From Thermoplasmata archaeon (lineage in GTDB: Archaea > Thermoplasmatota > Thermoplasmata > Lutacidiplasmatales > UBA184): a stretch of DNA of 10,308 bases. The translations under genes were made by a program, and so were the position numbers. How positions within the stretch are numbered: the first letter of the stretch is position 1; each line of letters begins with the position of its first letter. A model generated the notes under the pieces. The model saw nothing but the letters and a program-made list of their open reading frames with translations. It searched no databases and was not told the DNA's origin. The stretch is from the NCBI GenBank assembly GCA_021823085.1, contig JAKAPG010000041.1, forward strand, positions 1-10,308, written 5' to 3'. Of this stretch, positions 1 to 6,273 are shown in pieces.

Positions 1-809
1 CCTCTTTCGTTCTCCGCTGGAACGATCTTTTCCGCCCGATCTCCGAGAGCTGGGGCGGGTTCGCCGTCGGCCCGGTCACGCGATGGTTCGAGACGAACAC
101 GTTCTTTCGTCAACCGATCCTCCGCGCCCCTCCCGAACGAACCCCCGGCGCGATCGCCTCCCGCCTTCCGCTCCCGCTTCGAGGAGAGGGCGCGGCGCGC
201 GCTCTTGTGATCCTCCCGGGACCCTACACCCTTGCGGGTCTCCTGGACAATCGCTCCGGGGAAACCGCGCAGGCGCTGATCCACCGGCTCGGCCGATTGC
301 TTGCCGAGGAGGTACGCGAGCTGCGCGGGCTCGGCTACCGGTCATTCGAGTGGGTCGAGCCCCTGCTCGTTACCGAGACCCCGACCGGTCCGGCGGCGGA
401 ATCCACGGTCGCCGCCTACCGGGCGATCCACGATGCCGCCGCCAACGAGACCACCATCGTCTGGACGTACTTCGGCGATGCCGCGCCGTGCCTCCCTCTC
501 CTCGCGCGCCTGTCGTCCGCGGTCATCGGCGTCGATCTAGCTGAGACCGATCCCGCGTCGCTCGAAGTCGAGCTCAAGGGCCGCGCGCTCGGGCTCGGCG
601 TCATCGACCCACGCACGACGCTCAGCGAGGACCCCGGCGAAATCGTCCGGATCGTCCGGCGCCTCGCGGAGCGCGCGAAGCCGCGGGAGGTGTGGCTGGG
701 CAACGGTGCACCGCTCGATCTTCTCCCGGCCGAGCCGGCGGCGAAAAGGCTCCACGTCCTTGCGGCGGCGCGTTCCTCGCTGGAAGCCGCGAACGGGGGC
801 CCCCGATGA
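1..809 (+). CDS. MetE N-terminal-module protein (methionine synthase, split form), 5' partial
   Basis: This is the N-terminal (non-catalytic barrel) half of cobalamin-independent methionine synthase, encoded as its own protein. The frame is open from the left edge (first full codon at 3), so the start lies outside the window. About 268 residues are visible. Before the first in-window start-like codon (GTG at 207) the frame already encodes family-like sequence: GPVTRWFETN resembles the MetE T-K-W-F-D-T-N segment, so 207 is not the true start. Further markers are PGPYTLAGLL, a degenerate WVEPLLV where catalytic MetE domains have QIDEPAL, a TYFG segment, and a late LGVIDPRT segment. No His-x-Cys zinc site is visible, as expected for this half. 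Its TGA overlaps the next gene's ATG (ATGA, 806-809), so translation is probably coupled and the products probably work as a pair. Known: full-length MetE is a fusion of two such barrels, and several archaea encode them separately. The methyl donor cannot be read from sequence. Confidence 0.82.
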   Translation, partial: SFVLRWNDLFRPISESWGGFAVGPVTRWFETNTFFRQPILRAPPERTPGAIASRLPLPLRGEGAARALVILPGPYTLAGLLDNRSGETAQALIHRLGRLLAEEVRELRGLGYRSFEWVEPLLVTETPTGPAAESTVAAYRAIHDAAANETTIVWTYFGDAAPCLPLLARLSSAVIGVDLAETDPASLEVELKGRALGLGVIDPRTTLSEDPGEIVRIVRRLAERAKPREVWLGNGAPLDLLPAEPAAKRLHVLAAARSSLEAANGGPR

Positions 810-1951
810 GCGATCGGCCCCTCTTCCCGGGCCAGGAGATCGGCAGCCTGATGAAGCCCCGCTGGCAGCTTCTCGGTCAACGCGGCATTCCTCTGGACGA
901 TCGCGCCCTCGCCGAGTTCGATGTGTGGGACCGCCAGTTGTCCTTCACCAGCGGGAACGAATCGCCCGCGGAGGCGTTGCGCGAGAGGCGCCCGCGCGAA
1001 GCGGATCCCGATGCGGTGCAGGACCTGGGTGCGCTGTTCGCCCTTCGCTATCTCGAGCGCGCCGGGCTGACCCGTGTCTACGACGGCGAAGCCCGCCGGA
1101 TCGAGATGTACGAGTACCCGATCCGGCAGATGCGCGGATTCCGGTTCGTCGGACACGTGCGATCGTTCGACAACAAGTACTACCTCAAGGCGGCGAGCAC
1201 GGCGGAGGTACGGCTCGTGCGGCCGTACCACCTCGAGGAGTTCGACTTCGTGAAGGCGCACGCGATCCGGGAGCCGAAGCTACCGATCACCGGGGCCTAC
1301 ACCCTCGCCGATTGGTCCTTCAACGAGTACTACCTCGGTCGTCGCTCGGGCTGGAAGGGCCGTGCCGCCCGGCGCGAAGCCCAGCGCGAGTTCGTCGGCG
1401 AGATTGCCCGCCATTCGCTCCGTCCGACGCTCCGGGCGCTCATCGACCGAGGATGTCGGGTCATCCAGATCGACGAACCGGCCGCCGGAACCCACCCCGG
1501 CGAGGGGGATTTGGTCGCGGAGGCGTTCAACGCCGCGACCGATGGGCTCGACGCAGAGTTCACGATGCACATCTGCTTCAGCAACTACCGGAGCCTCTTT
1601 CCGGCGCTCCTCGAGGCAAAGCGCTGCCGTCAATGGGCGTGGGAGTTCGCGAACCGGGACCGGGACGGGCGCGACGGCTACGAGGTCCTGAACGTGCTGC
1701 GCGAGTACGGCGACACACGCGAGGTCGGCCTCGGGGTCATCGATGTGCACCGGGATGAGCTCGAGACCCCGGAGCTCGTGGCCGGCCGGATACGGCGCGC
1801 TGCGAAGATCCTCGAAGATCCCCGTCGGATTTGGGTCAATCCGGATTGCGGGCTGCGTACCCGTTCGCTCGACGTCGCCTACGCGAAGCTCGAGGCGATG
1901 ACGAAGGGAGCGGCGATCGCGCGCGCCGACTTCGAGCGGTCCCGAGCCTGA
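806..1951 (+). CDS. metE: Methionine synthase catalytic (MetE C-terminal) protein
   Basis: Transfers a methyl group to homocysteine to form methionine, using a zinc-activated thiolate. The 381-residue protein carries the catalytic-domain hallmarks: QIDEPA at residues 221-226 (homocysteine-binding Asp223), H-I-C at 255-257, Glu280, and NPDCGLRTR around Cys348. His255, Cys257, Glu280 and Cys348 correspond to the His/Cys/Glu/Cys zinc ligands of E. coli MetE, so the enzyme should be active. The start is ATG 806, overlapping the upstream stop; longer in-frame starts near 692 would lie inside the upstream MetE-N gene and are rejected. The protein lacks the N-terminal barrel, which is supplied by the upstream protein. 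Whether the donor is a methylfolate, methyl-tetrahydromethanopterin or a corrinoid protein (as proposed for the core synthases MesA-C) is open. It ends 10 bp from the convergent map gene. Confidence 0.92.
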   Translation: MSDRPLFPGQEIGSLMKPRWQLLGQRGIPLDDRALAEFDVWDRQLSFTSGNESPAEALRERRPREADPDAVQDLGALFALRYLERAGLTRVYDGEARRIEMYEYPIRQMRGFRFVGHVRSFDNKYYLKAASTAEVRLVRPYHLEEFDFVKAHAIREPKLPITGAYTLADWSFNEYYLGRRSGWKGRAARREAQREFVGEIARHSLRPTLRALIDRGCRVIQIDEPAAGTHPGEGDLVAEAFNAATDGLDAEFTMHICFSNYRSLFPALLEAKRCRQWAWEFANRDRDGRDGYEVLNVLREYGDTREVGLGVIDVHRDELETPELVAGRIRRAAKILEDPRRIWVNPDCGLRTRSLDVAYAKLEAMTKGAAIARADFERSRA

Positions 1952-1956
1952 ACCGC

Positions 1957-1975
1957 CGGCGCTAGTCGAGCGCCG
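1957..1975. terminator. Hairpin between convergent metE and map
   Basis: A perfect 7-bp stem (CGGCGCT / AGCGCCG) with a 5-nt loop (AGTCG) sits where the two convergent genes meet and includes the map stop codon. It could help end transcripts on both strands. No U-run follows, and most known archaeal terminators depend on U-rich tracts, so the terminator role is inference. Confidence 0.35.
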
Positions 1976-2843
1976 TCAAGACCTCGGCCCGGTTCGCCCC
2001 GACGAGCACCGTGTGTTCCGCCTGCGCGACGAATCCCCCGGCCTGCTCCAGGAACACAGGGTAGCGCTGCAGGTACTTGCGTCCCCGTCGCAGCGCCTCT
2101 TGCTCGCCCGGGTCGGTGATCCATCGCACGGTGAACGGTAAGGTCCGGAAGCGGGCGTAGAGCCGCGCGAGGGCGGGGTTGGCGGTTCCCGGATCCCGGC
2201 GAAAACGTTCGATGTTACCGAACGTCCCGTTCGCGATGTGGCCGATGCCGTTGGTCGCGAACGGTTCAATCGCGACGATCTCCCCCTCGACGAACCGCTC
2301 CTCGGTCACCCCCCCCACGTTGGGGACCGACTTGCGGGCGTGGAGCAGGTAGCTCTGGATCAAGTGTCCCGTGAGATCGGAGACCGGACGGAATCCCCGA
2401 GCGTGGATCGCCGCCTCGATCGCCCGGCTCACGTCATCGATCCGGCCGCCCGCGTGGACCTGGGCGATGCCGGCCCAGACCGCCTCGTCCGCGGCGCGCT
2501 TCAGATTCTCGTACTTCCGTGTCCCGCCGACCTCCACGGTCTCGGCCGTGTCGGCGATCGCGCCGTCGAGGTGCGCGCCGACGTCGACCTTCACGAGGTC
2601 CCCTCGCTCGAAGGTCACCGAGTCATCGCTGCTTGGCGTATAGTGCGCAGCCTCGTGGTTCCGCGATAAGTTCGCGGGGAACGCCGGTTCGGCGCCCTTC
2701 GAACGCATGAACGACTCGATCGCCTCTGCGACCGTCCGTCGTTCGACCCCGGGCTCGATCATGCGCGCACCCAAATCCCGCGCCTGCGCGGAGATCCTTG
2801 CGGCGGTCCGCCAACGATCGAGATCTTCGGGGTAGGCGGCCAT
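1962..2843 (-). CDS. map: Type II methionyl aminopeptidase
   Basis: Removes the initiator methionine from nascent cytosolic proteins. The protein is about 293 residues, close to the 295 of the Pyrococcus furiosus enzyme, and carries the complete dinuclear metal site: Asp87 and Asp98 (in KVDVGAHLDGAIADTAETV), His160 (LTGHLIQSY), Glu193 (AIEPFA) and Glu276 (AEHTVLV). His67 in the AAHYTP motif is the conserved substrate-site histidine. The archaeal/eukaryotic type II insert between His160 and the C-terminus is present. I chose ATG 2843; an in-frame GTG at 2849 directly abuts the tsaC stop and would add two residues. Neither start has a strong Shine-Dalgarno sequence (GAGTG lies just upstream of the ATG). 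It is the last gene of the HAD-ndk-tsaC-map run and is probably translated by coupling to tsaC. High confidence in function. Confidence 0.95.
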   Translation of the reverse strand: MAAYPEDLDRWRTAARISAQARDLGARMIEPGVERRTVAEAIESFMRSKGAEPAFPANLSRNHEAAHYTPSSDDSVTFERGDLVKVDVGAHLDGAIADTAETVEVGGTRKYENLKRAADEAVWAGIAQVHAGGRIDDVSRAIEAAIHARGFRPVSDLTGHLIQSYLLHARKSVPNVGGVTEERFVEGEIVAIEPFATNGIGHIANGTFGNIERFRRDPGTANPALARLYARFRTLPFTVRWITDPGEQEALRRGRKYLQRYPVFLEQAGGFVAQAEHTVLVGANRAEVLTALD

Positions 2844-2849
2844 CGGCAC

Positions 2850-3416
2850 TCAGGGACGCGAGCGGATCCGCGGCCGGGTGCCGGTGACGTCGACCAGAGT
2901 GGAGGGGGCTCCCGAGGGGTGGGGCGGCCCATCGAGGTACCCCGCGGCGGACCCGAATCGGGCCCGTGCCTGTGCGATGGACCGAACGGGCGGAGCTCCG
3001 TGTAGGTTCGCGCTCGTCGCCGTGATCGGTCCTCCGATCTCCCGTGCGAGCTCGCGTGCGAGCGGATGGTCGGGGACCCGGATCCCGATGGTCGGATTCG
3101 TGCCTACGATCGGGGCCGCGAGCCGGTCCCGGGCCCGAAGTGTAGGACGGGCCAGGATCGTGTACGGCCCGGGTAGGTGCGTTCGCACATACGACCGCGC
3201 CTCCTCGCCCAGCTCGGCGAGGGGTTCGATCTCCTCGATGGAGGAGACGGCGACCGAGATGGGTTGCGCTCCGTCCCTCGCTCTGAGGCGGATCAAAGCC
3301 TCGACCGCGTCGAAGTTCGTCGCGTCCGCGCCGATCCCGTAGAGCGTATCGGTCGGATACACTACCAGGCCCCCGGCGCGCATGCGTTCGACGGCCCGGT
3401 GCATCGACGGCCCCAT
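2850..3416 (-). CDS. tsaC: L-threonylcarbamoyladenylate synthase (TsaC/YrdC family)
   Basis: Makes threonylcarbamoyl-AMP from threonine, bicarbonate and ATP, the first step of the t6A37 modification of ANN-decoding tRNAs. The 188-residue protein is a single YrdC domain without the C-terminal extension of longer Sua5 proteins, so TsaC is the better name. Visible motifs are YPTDTLYGIGADA (residues 20-32), LPGPYTIL, GIRVPDHP, TATSANLHG and PSTLVDV. The usual K-x-R nucleotide-binding motif reads R45-A-R47 here, a conservative change. The start ATG 3416 is 2 bp after the ndk stop, and its own stop abuts the map gene, so the operon is very tight. The sequence alone cannot exclude a YciO-like paralogue, but the motifs and housekeeping context favour the t6A enzyme. 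Confidence 0.88.
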   Translation of the reverse strand: MGPSMHRAVERMRAGGLVVYPTDTLYGIGADATNFDAVEALIRLRARDGAQPISVAVSSIEEIEPLAELGEEARSYVRTHLPGPYTILARPTLRARDRLAAPIVGTNPTIGIRVPDHPLARELAREIGGPITATSANLHGAPPVRSIAQARARFGSAAGYLDGPPHPSGAPSTLVDVTGTRPRIRSRP

Positions 3417-3418
3417 GC

Positions 3419-3877
3419 CTAGACGTACTCGGCGTCGGTTCGGGTGTAGCGGACGAAATCCTTATCGTGGAAGTGGAGCGCGAGCTCGCGCTCCGCGGAC
3501 GCCGGGGAGTCGGAGGCATGGACGAGGTTCGATGTCATCGCGAGAGCGAGATCCCCGCGCAGCGTCCCGGGCGCCGCCTTCGCGGGATCCGTCGCGCCGA
3601 CCAAGGCACGGACGACCGTGATGGCCGAGCGGCCCTCCACGGCCAGTGCGAGCACCGGGGCGGACGTGATGTATTCGACCAGTTCGCCGTAGAACGGCTT
3701 CCCCCGGTGCTCGGCGTAGTGGGTTTCCGCGATCGGGCGCGTGAGTCGGACCATGCGCGCGGCCACGATCGTAAGTCCCTTGCGCTCGAGGCGGGTCACG
3801 ACCTCGCCGACGAGCCCGCGGCGCACTCCGTCCGGCTTCACCAGGACGAGAGTTCGTTCCTTCGGCGCTTCGGGCAT
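3419..3877 (-). CDS. ndk: Nucleoside diphosphate kinase
   Basis: Transfers the gamma phosphate of ATP to NDPs through a phosphohistidine, balancing cytosolic NTP and dNTP pools. The 152-residue protein is of normal length. It has the N-terminal ERTLVLVKPDGV strand, the RGKPFY motif (residues 58-63) and the active-site segment N117-L-V-H120-A-S-D-S, in which His120 is the phosphorylated histidine. The motif usually reads NxxHGSDS; Ala replaces Gly here. The start ATG 3877 puts the first 40 bp inside the 3' end of the HAD gene, but no later start would keep the essential N-terminal strand. In many archaea ndk directly follows L7Ae-S28e-L24e; here it sits more than 2 kb away in another operon. 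Confidence 0.95.
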   Translation of the reverse strand: MPEAPKERTLVLVKPDGVRRGLVGEVVTRLERKGLTIVAARMVRLTRPIAETHYAEHRGKPFYGELVEYITSAPVLALAVEGRSAITVVRALVGATDPAKAAPGTLRGDLALAMTSNLVHASDSPASAERELALHFHDKDFVRYTRTDAEYV

Positions 3878-4548
3878 CGCGCCGCCGAGCGCGGTGCGCA
3901 TGAAAACGTTTCGGCTCGCTTCCTTCCCCCGTGCCGGAGCCATCGTTCGACGTGGGCACGAGCGTCGGCCACGCCCCGGTAGCGCCGCGCGTTCCATCCG
4001 GCCCTGCGGGCGCCGTCCGCGTTGACCTGCTTGTCGTCCAGGAAGTAGAGATCCGTCGCCGGAAGACGCAGTTGGCGGCGGGCTCGATCGAACGCCTTGC
4101 GCGTCGGCTTGAGTGCGTGAAGCTCGTTCGAGAGCAGGATCGGCGAGAAACCGCGCAACCAACCGCGCCGGCGCAGCACGCGCACGTGCGTCGCGTCCGT
4201 GTTCGATAGGCAGGCCACGGCGATCCTCCGCTTTCGGAGCTGGGCGATCCAGCGGGTCACGCTCGGATCCGGTCGAGCGTGGCGTTCGAACTCCTCGATC
4301 CACCATCGACGCACCGAACGAGGGATCGCCCGATCCAGGCGACGGCCGACGCGGTCCCAGTACTCGGAGAGGCCGATCGTACCGAGCTCAAGCGCCCTCT
4401 CGACGTCCTCCATGATGGCGCTGACCCGCTTGGGAGACAGATCGAGGTGTCGGGCCACCTTGCGAAACGTGCGCTCATCGCTCCAGCGGATGACCACGCC
4501 GCCGAGGTCGAAGACGACTGCGCGCCGGGGGGACGGACGTGTGGCCAC
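3838..4548 (-). CDS. HAD-superfamily hydrolase (subfamily IA, YihX/epoxide hydrolase N-terminal type)
   Basis: Predicted small-molecule phosphatase of 236 residues. All HAD motifs are present in order: motif I FDLGGVV with nucleophile Asp14, motif II CLSNTD with Ser115, motif III Lys147 (ALKP), and motif IV FLDD with Asp171 and Asp172. The second Asp of the usual DxD is Gly16; DLGG/DLGN is typical of the YihX and sEH-N branch, so this is a subfamily trait rather than a defect. The helical cap lies between residues 20 and 100. The start is GTG 4548; no better start keeps motif I intact. After about residue 207 the tail is rich in Arg/Lys with two Cys and is encoded partly over ndk. It is first in the HAD-ndk-tsaC-map operon. 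The substrate is unknown; sugar phosphates or nucleotides are possible. Confidence 0.85.
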   Translation of the reverse strand: MATRPSPRRAVVFDLGGVVIRWSDERTFRKVARHLDLSPKRVSAIMEDVERALELGTIGLSEYWDRVGRRLDRAIPRSVRRWWIEEFERHARPDPSVTRWIAQLRKRRIAVACLSNTDATHVRVLRRRGWLRGFSPILLSNELHALKPTRKAFDRARRQLRLPATDLYFLDDKQVNADGARRAGWNARRYRGVADARAHVERWLRHGGRKRAETFSCAPRSAARCPKRRRNELSSW

Positions 4549-4570
4549 GGCCCGCTAGGCTGACGGCCGC

Positions 4571-4577
4571 CTAACCC
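4571..4577 (-). promoter_or_regulatory. Possible TATA-like element of the HAD-ndk-tsaC-map operon
   Basis: The minus strand reads GGTTAG about 25 bp before the GTG at 4548, in an otherwise G+C-rich 85-bp divergent gap. Position fits a leaderless archaeal promoter, but the match is poor. Confidence 0.25.
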
Positions 4578-4603
4578 TTCGCGCACGTCCTCACGCGACG
4601 GCG

Positions 4604-4609
4604 TTAAAG
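4604..4609 (+). promoter_or_regulatory. TATA-like element of the methyltransferase gene
   Basis: TTAAAG is centred about 27 bp before ATG 4634 in a G+C-rich background. That spacing places the transcription start at or next to the ATG, which is the pattern of archaeal leaderless genes. No Shine-Dalgarno sequence precedes the ATG, in agreement. Confidence 0.5.
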
Positions 4610-4633
4610 GCGCGAGGGGTCCGCATCGCGGCG

Positions 4634-5425
4634 ATGGTCTCCCGAGGGGCCCCCCAATCCCGAACGCACCCGGCCGTCCGGGGTTTCCATCGGGCCGCGC
4701 GGACGTACGAGAGCGGGCGCCCCGAGTACCCGATCGCGGCAATCCGGTACATCGCCCGACGGTTCCGTCTGGGGCGGACCTCGACGATCGTCGAGCTGGG
4801 CAGTGGGACCGGTAAGCTCACGCGTCTCCTGATGAGGACCGGGGCCACGGTCGTCCCGATCGAGCCCACGCCCGGGATGCGCGCGGAGTTCGCTCGCCAG
4901 ATCCCGGCCCTCCCCGTCCTGGATGGGGTCGCCGAGGAGATGCCTCTGCCGTCGAACATCGCCGATGCTGTCGTCGCGGCCCAGGCGTTCCACTGGTTCC
5001 GCCCCCGACCGGCGTTCCGCGAGATTGCGCGCGTGCTTCGATCCGGGGGCGGTGTCGCGCTGATCTGGAATCGGAGGGACGAATCGACCCCGTGGGTCGG
5101 CGAGGTCGGTAGGCTCTTGGACCGCTACATGCGCACGGTGCCTCGCTCTCGGGACGATGGGTGGCGACGAGCGTTGGAGAAGGGGGACCTTCCCTTCACC
5201 CCGATCCTGAAGCGGTCGTTCCGTCACGTCCAACAGCTCACTCCGGCGACCGCGGTGGATCGCTTCCTCTCCGTGAGCGCGATCGCGGTGCAGCCCGCTC
5301 GCGAACGGGCGCGCATCGCTCGGAAGCTACGGCGCCTCCTCGCCGCTGCCCCCGAGACCCGCGGTCGGGCGCGGTTCGGGCTACCGTACCGTACGGACGT
5401 CTATCTCTTCCGCAAGATGCGGTGA
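4634..5425 (+). CDS. Class I SAM-dependent methyltransferase (UbiE/Methyltransf_11-like)
   Basis: A cytosolic Rossmann-fold methyltransferase of 263 residues. The order is an N-terminal FHRAARTYESGRPEYP segment typical of small-molecule methyltransferases, motif I IVELGSGTGKLTRLL (from residue 52), post-I VPIEPTPGM, motif II ADAVVAAQAFHWF, and motif III LRSGGGVALIWN. The HWF after motif II is common in the trans-aconitate methyltransferase-like and Crg1-like branch. The C-terminal third is basic and has no motif I recognise. The start ATG 4634 fits the TATA element at 4604. The gene is alone on the plus strand, divergent from the HAD operon and convergent with the split nuclease with only 11 bp between stops. 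The substrate is unknown. Motifs argue against an rRNA or protein methyltransferase but do not exclude one. Confidence 0.85.
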   Translation: MVSRGAPQSRTHPAVRGFHRAARTYESGRPEYPIAAIRYIARRFRLGRTSTIVELGSGTGKLTRLLMRTGATVVPIEPTPGMRAEFARQIPALPVLDGVAEEMPLPSNIADAVVAAQAFHWFRPRPAFREIARVLRSGGGVALIWNRRDESTPWVGEVGRLLDRYMRTVPRSRDDGWRRALEKGDLPFTPILKRSFRHVQQLTPATAVDRFLSVSAIAVQPARERARIARKLRRLLAAAPETRGRARFGLPYRTDVYLFRKMR

Positions 5426-5440
5426 GTCTCGTCGGCTCAC
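5422..5440. terminator. Hairpin between convergent methyltransferase and nuclease genes
   Basis: The stem GTGAGTC / GGCTCAC (7 bp including one G-T pair) with a 5-nt loop covers both stop codons. Its geometry is the same as the hairpin at 1957-1975. A terminator role for both strands is inference; no U-tract is present. Confidence 0.3.
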
Positions 5441-5952
5441 GCACGGGCATCGCAGGCGGCCCGCCACCGACACCGGGCGCATCTCGCACGAGAGGGGCGG
5501 GCGCGGCCATCGTACGGGAGGGCGATCTCCTTTCGGAGATCGAGCAGGATCGAGCGCGCCTCCGATCCCCAGGGCACCTCGACCTCTCGACCGTCTCCGT
5601 AGCGGAGCACGCCGAACGGGGGTGCGACTCCTTCGATCTCCTCAAGGAGCAGGCAGTACGCCCAGAGCTGGACGATGTGCGAGCGAGGAGGACCGGCGGC
5701 GGGGAGCGGGCGGGTCTTGAGCTCGACCGGGATCGATCGGCCGTCGCGCCCGCGTCGGACCATGTCCGGCCGGCCCGATATCCGATACCGCTCGGATCGG
5801 AGCGGTGCGCTCGCTCCCGGCCCTACGTCGACCGACGTGAGCTCGCCGTAGCGCCGGTCGCGGGCCAAGCGGGCGAGCATCGTCAACGCTCCACCGAGGG
5901 CCGCGACGCCCGCGGCCGCGAGGGCGACCACCCAGAGCAGGGGGAGCGTCAC
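5437..5952 (-). CDS. Membrane-anchored Cas4/RecB-like PD-(D/E)XK nuclease, C-terminal (core) part
   Basis: 171 residues. Residues 4-27 form a hydrophobic helix followed by RLARDRR, predicting an N-terminal anchor with the rest in the cytosol. The domain after it has the PD-(D/E)XK core: GRPDMV with Asp63, the E-x-K motif Glu77-Leu-Lys79 (VELKTRP), and the Q-x3-Y motif Gln95/Tyr99 that is typical of RecB/Cas4 nucleases. The C-terminus holds Cys158, Cys161 and Cys167 (C-x2-C-x5-C), matching three of the four Fe-S ligands of Cas4. The upstream His motif and the first Cys of the family are missing and are found in the preceding gene, whose TGA overlaps this GTG start by four bases (GTGA). No CRISPR array or cas1/cas2 is in the window, so this is a stand-alone Cas4-like protein. 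It could be a subunit of a two-part nuclease, half of a frameshifted gene, or an inactive relative. The fold call is firm; the role is unknown. Confidence 0.75.
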   Translation of the reverse strand: MTLPLLWVVALAAAGVAALGGALTMLARLARDRRYGELTSVDVGPGASAPLRSERYRISGRPDMVRRGRDGRSIPVELKTRPLPAAGPPRSHIVQLWAYCLLLEEIEGVAPPFGVLRYGDGREVEVPWGSEARSILLDLRKEIALPYDGRARPSRARCARCRWRAACDARA

Positions 5953-6212
5953 AGGAATCCGGCGAAGTACAACGCGGTCGAGAGAAGAGCGATCCCGAAC
6001 AGAACGAGCGCGACGTAGCCTCCTGCGTGCGCCTCGCGTTTCCGTTCAGCCCCGAGCTCACGTCGATGGAACCGTTGCCCGCGTCGGCTCGAGCGGTCCG
6101 AATTCGACGCGGACATCCCGGCCGGAGGGTGCTTGCGGTACCAGAACGCGCGCGGGCAGTAGGCGTACTCGGCGAGGTCGCTCGCCGAAACCCAGTCGGG
6201 GTCCTCGAGCAT
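5949..6212 (-). CDS. Membrane-anchored Cas4-like protein, N-terminal part (Cys and His motifs)
   Basis: An 87-residue protein. Residues 7-25 (ending EYAYCPRAFWY) match the N-terminal region of Cas4 nucleases, with Cys19 as the likely first Fe-S ligand, and the G-x2-F-H-R-R-E segment with His49 matches the Cas4 motif I histidine. Residues 65-87 are one hydrophobic helix that ends at the stop; the basic RKREAHAG before it predicts a tail anchor with the N-terminal part in the cytosol. It lacks the Asp, E-x-K and QxxxY motifs, which lie in the next gene. The two genes overlap by GTGA and are in different frames. Start ATG 6212, with a weak TATA-like GATAAG about 26 bp upstream. Alone it cannot be a nuclease; with the downstream product all family residues are present. 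Confidence 0.72.
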   Translation of the reverse strand: MLEDPDWVSASDLAEYAYCPRAFWYRKHPPAGMSASNSDRSSRRGQRFHRRELGAERKREAHAGGYVALVLFGIALLSTALYFAGFL

Positions 6213-6235
6213 GCCGGGACCGGATCCCGCGACCG

Positions 6236-6241
6236 CTTATC
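6236..6241 (-). promoter_or_regulatory. Possible TATA-like element of the split nuclease genes
   Basis: The minus strand reads GATAAG centred about 26 bp before ATG 6212, in the 61-bp gap after rpl24e. The position fits leaderless transcription; the sequence match is weak. Read-through from the ribosomal genes is also possible. Confidence 0.3.
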
Positions 6242-6273
6242 GATGGCCTTCCACTTGCCGGGAGGACGCGGGC

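Noticed and set aside
692..805. Upstream extension of the catalytic metE protein
   Set aside because: It would lie entirely inside the preceding MetE-N gene and adds Arg/Gly-rich sequence with no family match; ATG 806 overlaps the previous stop in ATGA style.
416..1261. Long open frame on the minus strand opposite the metE pair
   Set aside because: It is antisense to two genes with clear MetE motifs and its translation is Arg/Ala-rich with no recognisable domain. High G+C makes such shadow frames common.
5437..6212. CRISPR-Cas locus suggested by the Cas4-like genes
   Set aside because: No repeat-spacer array, cas1, cas2 or effector gene is present in the window, so the genes are called only Cas4-like.
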